A stretch of 64,000 bases of DNA, taken from contig CAZJAZ010000004.1 of assembly GCA_964544305.1 (NCBI GenBank), forward strand, positions 65,073 to 129,072, given 5' to 3'. The DNA comes from JAFDWI01 sp964544305 (GTDB lineage: Bacteria > Actinomycetota > Acidimicrobiia > Acidimicrobiales > Iamiaceae). Below the pieces are notes generated by a model, which was not told the DNA's origin, ran no database searches, and worked only from the letters and a program-made list of their open reading frames with translations. Positions 43,543 to 52,214 of the stretch are shown piece by piece (the stretch's first letter is position 1; each line of letters opens with the position of its first letter). The translations under genes and the position numbers were made by a program.

Positions 43543-45527
43543 CTCGGCCCTTCCGGATCGCCTTGATCGCGTTGATCGTATTGGTGATGGTGGCTTCTTG
43601 GTGGACGAGCGACCTGGGACAAACAAGTGGTCGAAACGCCTTGCCGACCGCAAACAAGGTGCTCATTGTTGGTGTCCCAAATCTGGACCTTTCCGATGTG
43701 AATGCGTCGGCTATGCCAAATTTGTATCGGCTGTCTCAGCGCGGGGTGATTGGTGCGATACGTGTGAAGACCGGTGGAGTTCGACCGGTTGCCGCTGAGG
43801 CGTATGCGTCGCTTGGTGCTGGCATGATTCTCGCGACGGGCTCGGCTGGCTCGCTTGCTCTTGACGACTCTGAGTCACAGAATGGCCTCTCCGCGCGCCA
43901 GAACCAGATAATCCGNNNNNNNNNNNNNNNNNNNNNNNNNNNNNNNNNNNNNNNNNNNNNNNNNNNNNNNNNNNNNNNNNNNNNNNNNNNNNNNNNNNNN
44001 NNNNNNNNNNNNNNNGTTGTCGTTGTTGACCCAGGCGAGACAGCGCGTGCTGCCGCGTATCGAACCTTTCAGACTCCAAGTGAACGACAGGCGACTCGAC
44101 AACGTGCCCTTGCCCGCACAGATCTGATCATTTCTGACGTGGCACGCCACTTGCCTTCGCGAACATTCATGATGGTCATCGGCGTGACCCCATCGTCAAG
44201 CCCATTTGGGATGACCCCGATGCTTGTTTATGGAAATGGTGTAGGGCCGGGAATTCTTGCGTCGCCTTCGACACATCGATCAGGGATTGCCACCATTACC
44301 GACCTTGCCCCAACCGTTCTATCTGTGCTCCAAGTAAAGCAGCCACCAGCGATGCAAGGCAGTGCGCTGCGCGTGAATCCGGGTCCGTCAGATTGGGCTG
44401 GATTGGCAAATCTCGACACGCTGCTCACCGCACGCTCAACAGCGTTACCGGCAATGCGAATGGTTTTTATTGTCGCCCAGGTGTTCATCTTTCTTGGTGC
44501 GCTCGTCTTATTGCGATATCGGCGTCCAGATAGACGTGGCAAACGAGTCCTTGAGGTGCTTGCGTTAAGTTGTGCGGCTTGGCCACTTGCCACGTTTCTC
44601 TTGCGGTTGACAAAAGTGACGAGTTCACTCGGTTTCGTGGCGATACCGGTTTCATGGGGCATCTCGATTTTGCTTGCATTGTTGGCCCAGCGTTTCCGCC
44701 GGAGCGCGCTTGACCCATTGCTCGTGATTTGTGGAGCGACACTCGCACTCTTAGTTTTTGACCTTGCGACCGGCGGGCATTTGGTCTTAGGAAGTTATTT
44801 TGGCAGCGCTCCCAACGTCGGCTTCCGCTTTTTTGGCACCGACAATGCCGTGTTTGCCATTCTTGCGACCTGCGCGATCGTGGTGTGTTGTGCGCTTTGT
44901 GATCGGGCGCGTGATCAGTTGTGGCTGGTTGGAACGATTGCATTGGTTGCGGTGCTTGTTGATGGTGCTCCGTGGATGGGTGCCGATGTGGGCGGTGTGC
45001 TCACGCTTGTTCCCGTGCTCGCTGTGATGGTTTGGGTCCTTGCGGGGCAAGCGCTCAAGTGGCGGTATCTGATTGTGGCGTTTGCGGCGAGCGCGGTGAC
45101 GCTGGCGATCGCGGTCGCGGTTGATGCGGCACGCCCCGCAACAAGCCGCACCCATATCGGACGGTTCTTTCTCGAAACAGGTCACGGCGATCACGCGTTG
45201 TTGACCTCAACCATTGCCCAGAAATGGAATGATTCGATGGCGGTGCTTTGGCAAAGTAACTGGTCGTGGGCGATCCCAATCGTTGCGATCTATGCGCTCT
45301 ATGTACTGGTAGTTCCCAAAGCATGGACGGCACTGCTGCCCATGGATAGTCCTCGTCGTGTAGGGGTCGTTGCCGCGCTGGTCTTGGGTATTGCGGGTTG
45401 GCTGCTAAATGATTCGGGGATTCTTGTCACGGCATTGGTGTTTGTGTATTTGGGCCCCATGTTGATTTTGCTTGACGTGCGCGACGGTCCGCGGACCCAA
45501 TCGCACAGCGAATTGGAGGTTGTGTGA
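43539..45527 (+). CDS. Membrane protein with alkaline phosphatase-superfamily-like domain, interrupted by gap
   Basis: The gene begins at an ATG overlapping the murJ stop (ATGA) and ends 662 codons later with a 100-N gap inside. After an N-terminal helix comes a phosphatase-superfamily-like core (LIVGVPNLDLSDV, SAMPNLYRLSQRGV, AYASLGAG, DLAPTVLSVLQV). The usual metal-binding Asp after the first strand is absent, so catalysis is doubtful. The C-terminal half has about eight helices with DLATGG, GAPWMGADVGGVLTLVP, SRTHIGRFFLE and NDSG, all shared with the next gene. Alignment to that paralogue suggests the gap really hides about 110-120 codons, not 33. Confidence 0.8.
   Translation: MTRPFRIALIALIVLVMVASWWTSDLGQTSGRNALPTANKVLIVGVPNLDLSDVNASAMPNLYRLSQRGVIGAIRVKTGGVRPVAAEAYASLGAGMILATGSAGSLALDDSESQNGLSARQNQIIXXXXXXXXXXXXXXXXXXXXXXXXXXXXXXXXXXVVVVDPGETARAAAYRTFQTPSERQATRQRALARTDLIISDVARHLPSRTFMMVIGVTPSSSPFGMTPMLVYGNGVGPGILASPSTHRSGIATITDLAPTVLSVLQVKQPPAMQGSALRVNPGPSDWAGLANLDTLLTARSTALPAMRMVFIVAQVFIFLGALVLLRYRRPDRRGKRVLEVLALSCAAWPLATFLLRLTKVTSSLGFVAIPVSWGISILLALLAQRFRRSALDPLLVICGATLALLVFDLATGGHLVLGSYFGSAPNVGFRFFGTDNAVFAILATCAIVVCCALCDRARDQLWLVGTIALVAVLVDGAPWMGADVGGVLTLVPVLAVMVWVLAGQALKWRYLIVAFAASAVTLAIAVAVDAARPATSRTHIGRFFLETGHGDHALLTSTIAQKWNDSMAVLWQSNWSWAIPIVAIYALYVLVVPKAWTALLPMDSPRRVGVVAALVLGIAGWLLNDSGILVTALVFVYLGPMLILLDVRDGPRTQSHSELEVV
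43916..44015. other. Assembly gap (100 N) inside a coding region
   Basis: Exactly 100 N within the phosphatase-like gene. The frame is open on both sides, but the paralogue has far more sequence here, so the placeholder length is wrong. The preserved frame is probably coincidental. Confidence 0.99.
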
Positions 45528-48424
45528 CCACCGTTGTTGCCATAGTTCCAGCAAAGGATCGCCAGGATTCGATTGCGTCGACCGTCGAGGCGCTACGTCG
45601 CTTACATTCAATCGACCGAGTGCTTGTTGTCGATGACGGCTCGACTGACGACACGACGAACGAAGCTCGACGGGCGGGAGCCCAGGTGTTGCGTTTGGCG
45701 CGTAACGTTGGGAAAGGCGATGCAATCGCGGCTGGCGTGGCCTTGGCAGACGATGCTGATGTGTACGTCCTTATTGACGCTGATGTAGGAGCGGATGCGG
45801 TTCAAGCAGAAGTTCTTCTCGCGCCGGTTCTCGCTGATGAAGCTGATTTAGTGATTGGTGTTTTGCCAGCGGCCGGAAAGCGGGGTGGTTTTGGCACGAT
45901 CCGACGGTTTGCGACCTGGGGTATCCGCCGCTCATCGGGCGTTGAGGTGCGTGCTGCGTTGTCGGGTCAACGCGCGGTCAAAGCAGAGTATCTTCGCGGA
46001 CTAATTGGCGCGAGCCGATTCGGTTTGGAAGTAGCGATGACGATCGACACGGCTCGTGCCGGTGGGCGTGTACTCGAAGTTGATGTTCCAATGGAGCATC
46101 GCCATACGGGCCGCAGTGTCGCTGGCTTTCGTCATCGTGCCGTGCAAGGCGCTGACATTGTGGAAGCGTTGTGGCCTCGGGTTGTTCCGGGTTTTCTTCG
46201 CCGTTCGTTGCTTGTTTGCGGGGTCGTTGGATTTCTTGCTTTGTCATTGGTGGTCTCAAGAGCGACGGCGATTCAGAGCGTTCCGGCAACGCAGCGAGCA
46301 CGTCATGTCGTGATCTTTGGGATCCCACATCTTGGTTTTGACGACCTTGACCCGACGGTCATGCCGAATCTGACTCGGCTTTCGCAACGCGGAGCAACCG
46401 GCATGTTGACGGTTCGTACCGGTGGGGGTTCGGCTTCCGAAGATGCGTATGCAACGCTGGGCGCGGGATATCGAGTATCTGCGGGTCGCAACACCGCGCG
46501 TGCCGCAGCGCGTGACGAGTTGGTTGAAGGTTCCCCGGCGATTGATGTCGTTGAACGACGTAGCGGAAAGCGACCCAATGGTGACGTCGTTGTACCCGAT
46601 GTGGCTCGTTTGTTGCGAGGTGCTGGCGCGCATGTTGATTCTCGCCCTGGGGCACTGGGGCACGCGTTGCATGAAGCGGGTCGCAAAACGGCGGTGGTGG
46701 CGAATTCGGATCGTGTTGATGCGAATGGCGACATTGATCGACGGGCACCGGCTGCTTTGGCTGTTGTTTCAAGTACCGGGGCTGTTGATAAGGGCGATGT
46801 GTCGCGTGACTTGTTGGCGGCGTCTAGTGACTTGCCCTTTGGAGAGACCGCAGATCAGAAGCGGATTTTGGCTGCGTTTCAAGACGTTGCACCCGTGGCT
46901 GATGTGACCGTGGTTGATCCTGGCGAAACGGACCGCGCCGCGTGGTATCGCCCGGCGATGCGCAAGAGCGCCGCGAAAAATGTTCTGATCCAAGCGCTTG
47001 CTCGTACCGACTCCATACTTGGTTCAGTGGCCGCCAATTTGCCGCCTCACACGTTGCTCCTTGTTGTGGGGATGAGTCCACCCACTTCCAAAGCGGTCTT
47101 GGTCCCGATCGTTGCGGTTGGTGCCGGCGTTACACCCGGCCGGCTCGAATCGCCGTCAACAGGGCGTCCTGGTCTTATCGCGCTGACCGATGTCGCGCCG
47201 ACCGTGCTCGATGCGCTGGGTGTCGCGGTGCCACCAGCCATGGTTGGCCGACCGGTTCAGTATCACGCAGTTCAACCTGACCTTGCCAAAATGCGTGCAA
47301 CAAATGACCTCATTTCGAACCGGGATCAGGTCTACCCCGTCTTCCAAACGTCCTTCGTGTATTTGCAGATTTTTGTTTACCTATTTGCACTTGTGGCTTT
47401 GCTCCGCAATGACACGCCACACGTTGTCAAGCGAGTGCTTCGCTTTCTGGTCGTGGCTCTTGTCGCGGTGCCGATGTTGACCTTTGTGCTCCGGCTGATT
47501 CCCGTGACCATGTCGTGGGGAATGGGGTCAGTCCTCATGCTCTATGGGCTTGCGGGGCTGTTGGCGTGGGCGATTGCTGAGCGCGGGAAGCGTGCCAATG
47601 CCCCAATTGTTGCGGTGGCCTGGCTCGGCTTCATTTTGTTGTGCCTCGACTTGGCAACGGGTGCTCGGCTCCAAGTGTCGAGTCTCTTGGGGTATACACC
47701 AACGGTCGCTGCCAGGTTCACCGGTATTGGTAATGCGTCGTATGCGGTGCTTGCCGCGTCGACGGTCATTGTTGTTTCGTGGATGGTGGAACGGTCTGGT
47801 CGCCCGCGTGATGCCCTTTGGCCTGCCGCGGCATTGGGTGTGGTCGCAGTCGGGGTTGACGCGGCGCCGTGGCTTGGGGCTGACGTGGGCGGAATCTTGA
47901 GTCTCGTTCCCGCTCTTGGTCTCCTCCTCATTTTGTTGTCGGGCCGACGATTGAACTGGCGCACGATCGGTATAGCGCTTGGGTCGGCGGTGGCGATCTT
48001 GGCGGGAGTTGTTGCCTATGAAGCGATGCAACCGCCAGAAAGCCGGGATCATATTGGCCGTTTCTTCCTCGGTGGGGCAGGCGGCGGATCGTTCATGACA
48101 ACAATTGGGCGAAAGCTTGCGACAAACATCAGTGTGCTCATGAACTCAACCTGGTCGTATCTGATTCCACTGTGTCTCGTTGTTGTTGGCGCGATCTTTG
48201 TGCGTTGCAACGGTTGGCAGCGGATATTCCCGGCGCGTTCAGCAGCCCGTGCTGGTTTTCTTGGGATGGTTGCGGTGGCCCTGCTTGGGTATGCACTCAA
48301 TGATTCGGGCGCGGTCGTTGCGGCCCTGGTGAGCGTTTTTGTCCTGGCCATGGTCGTGTTGCCTGCATTGGAGGACAATCAGCGAAACGATGAATTCCTT
48401 GACCCATTTGAGGTGACGCCATGA
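45524..48424 (+). CDS. Glycosyltransferase family 2 fused to phosphatase-like membrane protein
   Basis: This 966-residue protein starts at a GTG with GGAGG upstream, overlapping the previous stop by four bases. Residues 1-230 form a GT-A glycosyltransferase like dolichol-phosphate mannosyltransferase: AIVPAKDRQDSI, VVDDGSTDDT and the DxD in LIDADVGADA. After a helix near 240, residues 255-610 are the phosphatase-like core (VVIFGIPHLGFDDL, VMPNLTRLSQRG, AYATLGAG, VDPGETDRAAWY, DVAPTVLDALGV), again without the first metal Asp. Residues 620-940 carry about eight helices with conserved DLATGA, RFTGIGN, APWLGADVGGIL, HIGRFFL and NDSG. Probably glycosylates an undecaprenyl- or envelope-linked acceptor; the role of the second half is unknown. 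Confidence 0.85.
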   Translation: MTTVVAIVPAKDRQDSIASTVEALRRLHSIDRVLVVDDGSTDDTTNEARRAGAQVLRLARNVGKGDAIAAGVALADDADVYVLIDADVGADAVQAEVLLAPVLADEADLVIGVLPAAGKRGGFGTIRRFATWGIRRSSGVEVRAALSGQRAVKAEYLRGLIGASRFGLEVAMTIDTARAGGRVLEVDVPMEHRHTGRSVAGFRHRAVQGADIVEALWPRVVPGFLRRSLLVCGVVGFLALSLVVSRATAIQSVPATQRARHVVIFGIPHLGFDDLDPTVMPNLTRLSQRGATGMLTVRTGGGSASEDAYATLGAGYRVSAGRNTARAAARDELVEGSPAIDVVERRSGKRPNGDVVVPDVARLLRGAGAHVDSRPGALGHALHEAGRKTAVVANSDRVDANGDIDRRAPAALAVVSSTGAVDKGDVSRDLLAASSDLPFGETADQKRILAAFQDVAPVADVTVVDPGETDRAAWYRPAMRKSAAKNVLIQALARTDSILGSVAANLPPHTLLLVVGMSPPTSKAVLVPIVAVGAGVTPGRLESPSTGRPGLIALTDVAPTVLDALGVAVPPAMVGRPVQYHAVQPDLAKMRATNDLISNRDQVYPVFQTSFVYLQIFVYLFALVALLRNDTPHVVKRVLRFLVVALVAVPMLTFVLRLIPVTMSWGMGSVLMLYGLAGLLAWAIAERGKRANAPIVAVAWLGFILLCLDLATGARLQVSSLLGYTPTVAARFTGIGNASYAVLAASTVIVVSWMVERSGRPRDALWPAAALGVVAVGVDAAPWLGADVGGILSLVPALGLLLILLSGRRLNWRTIGIALGSAVAILAGVVAYEAMQPPESRDHIGRFFLGGAGGGSFMTTIGRKLATNISVLMNSTWSYLIPLCLVVVGAIFVRCNGWQRIFPARSAARAGFLGMVAVALLGYALNDSGAVVAALVSVFVLAMVVLPALEDNQRNDEFLDPFEVTP

Positions 48425-49293
48425 CCGATCCCAATCTGGTTCCTGCATTCGCAGCACTGGTTGGTGGTGCAGCTGCGAGCGCAGTTATCTGGCTGGCGCT
48501 GCGCGGCACGTTTACCCAGCCGCTGTTCTTGCGGAAGAACTTTCGTGGCGCTGAGGTTCCCGTAGGGGCTGGCGTGATCTTGTTCTTTGCGACCGTTGGA
48601 GTTTGGGGCTGCTGGAAGATGCTGGCGGTGCTCTTAGGTTGGGATGCTCCGGCGTTGGCGTATCTTTCGGTTGCCGCATTGGTTGGGGGCGGCTTTGGTC
48701 TCTTTGGGCTCTTTGACGATTTGGCAGCAATCGGTGATGACAAAGGTTTTTCTGGACATCTTCGAGCGTTAGCCTCTGGGCGTTTGACCACGGGCGGTTT
48801 GAAACTGATTGGGGGTGGCTTCTTGTCACTTGCAATTGCCGTTGTCGCGGTTGATGAGACCGGGTTGTGGCGGTTACTCCTTGCCGGAGCGGTGATTTCG
48901 TTGGCCGCAAATCTCGGGAACTTGTTTGATCGTGCGCCTGCACGTTGCACCAAGGTCGCCGTGGTTTGTGCGGTGGCACTCGTTGCAACCGCACGCGGTC
49001 TTGATCAGTGGACGCTGGTCAGCGTCACGGTCGTGGTCGGTGCAGCGCTAGGACTGGTCGTCTTTGACGCACGAGAACAACTCATGTTGGGCGATGCGGG
49101 TTCGAACGTACTTGGCGCGATTCTGGGATGGGGGTTCGTGGCGACAACGGATTGGCAAGCACAACTGGTCGTTCTTGTGGTGATTGTCGCGTTGAACGCG
49201 GCGAGCGAAAAAGTGTCGTTCTCGAAGGTAATTGCGGGTAACAGCGTGCTCCGGACCCTTGATCAGATTGGGCGGCGGCCGCCACCCTCTTGA
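48421..49293 (+). CDS. Divergent MraY/WecA-like phospho-sugar transferase family membrane protein
   Basis: This 290-residue protein with about nine helices has the scaffold of polyprenyl-phosphate sugar-1-phosphate transferases: FGLFGLFDDLAAIGDD near residue 92, AANLGNLFDRAPARC near 160 and LMLGDAGSNVLG near 222. The family's catalytic N-x-x-N-x-x-D-G-x-D-G-L-A is altered here to N-x-x-N-L-F-D-R-A-P-A-R, losing the second Asp, so it may be inactive or have a different acceptor. Its ATG overlaps the previous stop by four bases, making it the last gene of the murJ unit. Confidence 0.82.
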   Translation: MTDPNLVPAFAALVGGAAASAVIWLALRGTFTQPLFLRKNFRGAEVPVGAGVILFFATVGVWGCWKMLAVLLGWDAPALAYLSVAALVGGGFGLFGLFDDLAAIGDDKGFSGHLRALASGRLTTGGLKLIGGGFLSLAIAVVAVDETGLWRLLLAGAVISLAANLGNLFDRAPARCTKVAVVCAVALVATARGLDQWTLVSVTVVVGAALGLVVFDAREQLMLGDAGSNVLGAILGWGFVATTDWQAQLVVLVVIVALNAASEKVSFSKVIAGNSVLRTLDQIGRRPPPS

Positions 49294-49315
49294 TCTTGGC
49301 GCTACGCTTCGGTTC

Positions 49316-50989
49316 ATGGGGAACTTTGAACTTTCGCGTCGTGGCGTTCTCAAAGGGTTGGGTGCATCGGCCGCGTTCGCGGCAGCATCGTCACGTTTTG
49401 GTCCGGCGTGGTCAGCGCAGGCCCAGCGCCGCGCCGCAGGAGTGTTAGCGCCGGGGTCGCGCCCTGATCCATCGAAGGCCATTGGAACCGACTTGATTCC
49501 ACAGGTCGAGCACATTGTGATCTACATGCAAGAGAATCGTTCGTACGATCATTATTTTGGGATGTCGGGGATCGGTGACGGATTGACCATTGGTGGCGAT
49601 GGGAAACCGACCAACACGAACCCGGATCTGAACAACAACCCGGTGGGATTGACGCATGGCACGGCGTTCTGTGACAACGCAAAGTGCACGAGTCAGTCGT
49701 GGAACGCGAGCCACATTTCGTTCGCCAATGGAGCAATGGACGGGTTCATCCGGGGTGGAAACGGCGCGACGGGTTCATTGAGCTACTTCCTGCCGCAAGA
49801 TTTGCCGTTCTATGACTCGCTCGCCCGCACCTTTCCTATTGGTGACCGGTGGTTCTGTTCGCTGCTCGGCCAGACGTTTCCCAACCGTCGATATCTCCAA
49901 GCGGCAACCTCGGTGGGCATCGTGTCGACCGACATCAACGAAGTGCTTGCCACGCCGGACGCCCCGAACGGGCTGATTTGGGACCGCTTGAATGACGCGG
50001 GCATCACGTGGAAGGACTACGCGTTTGATCTACCCGACATTTTGTTATTCCCAAACTTTTACAACGCGAACAAGTCCCATGTGTTTACGTTGAACGATTT
50101 TCTTGTCGATTGTGCGAACGGAACCTTGCCTCAGGTGAGCATTGTGTCGCCCGGAAACTCGGCGTATTCCGAAGAGCGCCCCAATGACATCCAACTCGGT
50201 GAGGCTTATAGCGCGACGATCATTAACGCCTTGCTCCAAAGTCCGAATTGGTCAACAAGTGCGTTGTTCTTCACCTACGACGAGCACGGTGGCTACTACG
50301 ACCATGTTCCGCCGCCACCAGCGATTGCCCCGGATTCGATTGCCCCGCGCATTACCGCTCCGCCCGATCAACCCGGTGGTTTTGATCGCTACGGCATGCG
50401 TGTGCCGGGGTTTGTGATCTCGCCATTTGCTCGTGCGAATTACGTCTCACATGAGATTCACGATCACACGTCAATTCTCAAGTTCATTGAAACAAAATGG
50501 AACTTGGAAGCAATGACGTATCGTGACGCGAACGCGGACGACCTGCTCGACTGTTTTGATTTTGATGCGGCCGCATTTCGCGAACCGCCAACCCTCGCGG
50601 CCCCCGGGCTGCCCGAGTCAGGCAGTACCTGTTCGGATATCGTTGCCCCGCCGCTCCCGCTCCCAACGACAACGACGACAACCACGTCGACGACAACCAC
50701 GTCGATGGCACCAACGACCGGCATGCCAACAACATCGATTGGGGCAGCCGCGGCATCGACATCGACCACGCTGGCTCGCCTTGCAGCCGCATTACCCGCG
50801 TCGACTTCAGATGAACCGCGTTTTGGTACGGCAACCGGCGATGGGGTCCCAAGTGGCGAGCTGCCAAAGACCGGAACCGATATCGACCGACTACTTGTTG
50901 CCGGGGGCCTTGCTGCCCTCGGTGGGCTTGCGGTCGTGTTGGCCGCGAATGAACGCACGACCCAAGAACAACCGCCACAAGGTTCTTAG
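49316..50989 (+). CDS. Tat-exported, LPXTG-anchored phospholipase C / acid phosphatase
   Basis: This 557-residue protein begins with a Tat signal (SRRGVLKGLGASAAFAAASS) and has the PF04185 phosphoesterase fold: VEHIVIYMQENRSYDHYFG near residue 64, a mid-domain with GDRWFCSLLGQTFPNRRY, FFTYDEHGGYYDHVPPP near 320, and SPFARANYVSHEIHDHTSIL near 380. These are metal- or base-dependent phosphoesterases of the nonspecific phospholipase C type. The C-terminus has a Thr-rich linker, then GELPKTGTD, a hydrophobic helix and a polar tail, a sortase-type wall anchor. It starts 22 bases after the MraY-like gene. Confidence 0.88.
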   Translation: MGNFELSRRGVLKGLGASAAFAAASSRFGPAWSAQAQRRAAGVLAPGSRPDPSKAIGTDLIPQVEHIVIYMQENRSYDHYFGMSGIGDGLTIGGDGKPTNTNPDLNNNPVGLTHGTAFCDNAKCTSQSWNASHISFANGAMDGFIRGGNGATGSLSYFLPQDLPFYDSLARTFPIGDRWFCSLLGQTFPNRRYLQAATSVGIVSTDINEVLATPDAPNGLIWDRLNDAGITWKDYAFDLPDILLFPNFYNANKSHVFTLNDFLVDCANGTLPQVSIVSPGNSAYSEERPNDIQLGEAYSATIINALLQSPNWSTSALFFTYDEHGGYYDHVPPPPAIAPDSIAPRITAPPDQPGGFDRYGMRVPGFVISPFARANYVSHEIHDHTSILKFIETKWNLEAMTYRDANADDLLDCFDFDAAAFREPPTLAAPGLPESGSTCSDIVAPPLPLPTTTTTTTSTTTTSMAPTTGMPTTSIGAAAASTSTTLARLAAALPASTSDEPRFGTATGDGVPSGELPKTGTDIDRLLVAGGLAALGGLAVVLAANERTTQEQPPQGS

Positions 50990-51270
50990 GAAACCTTTGC
51001 CGGTTTCTTTTTTGCGGTCGCGCCTTTGCCATCAACGAGTTGGGTGAGCATTGCTTGAATGTCGTCGAGTTGCTCACGCATTTCGGGGATGGAATCGACC
51101 AAGGCAATACGCTCGTCGAGCATGGCAAGGGTGTCTTGCACTTGGGTCAGCGTGTCGGCGACGGTTGCCAGCGTGTCATCAACCCGGGCGAGTAGTGGTC
51201 GAACATCAGCAATGAGATCATCGACCTTTTTGAATACATCGGTGGGGAGCCCAGGAATGAGGCGTGCCAT
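50986..51270 (-). CDS. Small coiled-coil protein of unknown function
   Basis: This 94-residue protein is a nearly continuous amphipathic helix: VDDTLATVADTLTQVQDTLA reads as heptads. The C-terminus is Lys/Ala-rich (GATAKKKPAKVS). Such proteins resemble DUF948-like or small structural proteins, but no function is assigned. No signal peptide. It overlaps the phospholipase stop by four bases on the opposite strand and lies 15 bases after the hydroxyacid dehydrogenase, its probable operon partner. Confidence 0.65.
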   Translation of the reverse strand: MARLIPGLPTDVFKKVDDLIADVRPLLARVDDTLATVADTLTQVQDTLAMLDERIALVDSIPEMREQLDDIQAMLTQLVDGKGATAKKKPAKVS

Positions 51271-51285
51271 GTCGTGTCCTTGTTG

Positions 51286-52212
51286 TTAGTAGCCAGATGT
51301 CGGGTCGACCGCGCCGATCAGGTCGGCGCCCGCAATGAATCGGCGTACATTCTCGGTGATGCGAGCCCCAAGAAGGGGGATGGCCATTTGTGGGGTGTTC
51401 CCGACATGCGGGGTGATGATGACGTTTGGCATGTCCCAAAGTGGGTGTCCTTCGGGAAGTGGTTCGGGGTCGGTTACATCCAATCCCGCACCGCCAATGG
51501 TGTTTTCGCGTAATGCGGAGACGAGATCGTCGGTGACGATGTGTGGGCCGCGGGCGACGTTCACAATCCAGGCATGAGCTGGCATCGCGTTGAGCGCCCG
51601 GGCGTCAATAATATGCCGAGTCGCGTCGGTCATCGCAAGGGCGAGCACCACCGCGTCGGACTGAGCGAGCACCTCAAAGAGCGCATCGTTTCCAACTGTG
51701 CGGTGCGCGCCCCTCACCGAAACATCGCTTTGGCGGCGCACAACGGTTGTTGTCACGTTGAAACCGCTGAGCATGCGTACCAGTGAGCTCGTAATGCCAC
51801 CGCCTCCCAAAATCGTGACACGCGAACCGATCAAATTGTGGCCGAGGTCGTTTGCATCTGCTTTCTCCCAGGTTGCGCGACGCGCATACGTGCCGATCCC
51901 GCGCATGCCAGCGAGCAGCAATCCGAGTGCTAGTTCGGCAACCGGCTCCGCGTAGACGCCTTTGCCACAGGTCCAGATTCTGCCATCGCTCGTGAGATGC
52001 ATGAACGACTCAATTCCAGCAAAGGGAAGTTGCACCCATGCAATGTTGGGGCAGGCGGCAAGAATTTCAGCCAAGCGTTCGGGATGCTTCGGAATCGCCC
52101 ACACGAGGCCGTGTGCGTCACTCGGATCGACAACGGTGCCGCCACCCGCACGCACCGCATCAGCCAACCATGTGTTGCGGGCTGGTTCGGGGGCGACGGC
52201 GATCTTGGTCAT
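51286..52212 (-). CDS. D-isomer-specific 2-hydroxyacid dehydrogenase family protein
   Basis: This 308-residue NAD-dependent dehydrogenase has the nucleotide-binding loop VTILGGGGITSSLVRML near residue 130, and the catalytic Arg in NVARGPHIV, Glu in the LDVTDPEPLPEGHPLW segment and His in ITPHVGNTP near 275. The GGGGIT replaces the usual G-x-G-x-x-G. It would reduce a 2-oxoacid or oxidise a 2-hydroxyacid. ATG at 52212 is used; TTG 52218 is an alternative. It is two bases downstream of the alpha/beta hydrolase stop, so likely co-transcribed. Confidence 0.88.
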   Translation of the reverse strand: MTKIAVAPEPARNTWLADAVRAGGGTVVDPSDAHGLVWAIPKHPERLAEILAACPNIAWVQLPFAGIESFMHLTSDGRIWTCGKGVYAEPVAELALGLLLAGMRGIGTYARRATWEKADANDLGHNLIGSRVTILGGGGITSSLVRMLSGFNVTTTVVRRQSDVSVRGAHRTVGNDALFEVLAQSDAVVLALAMTDATRHIIDARALNAMPAHAWIVNVARGPHIVTDDLVSALRENTIGGAGLDVTDPEPLPEGHPLWDMPNVIITPHVGNTPQMAIPLLGARITENVRRFIAGADLIGAVDPTSGY

Positions 52213-52214
52213 GT

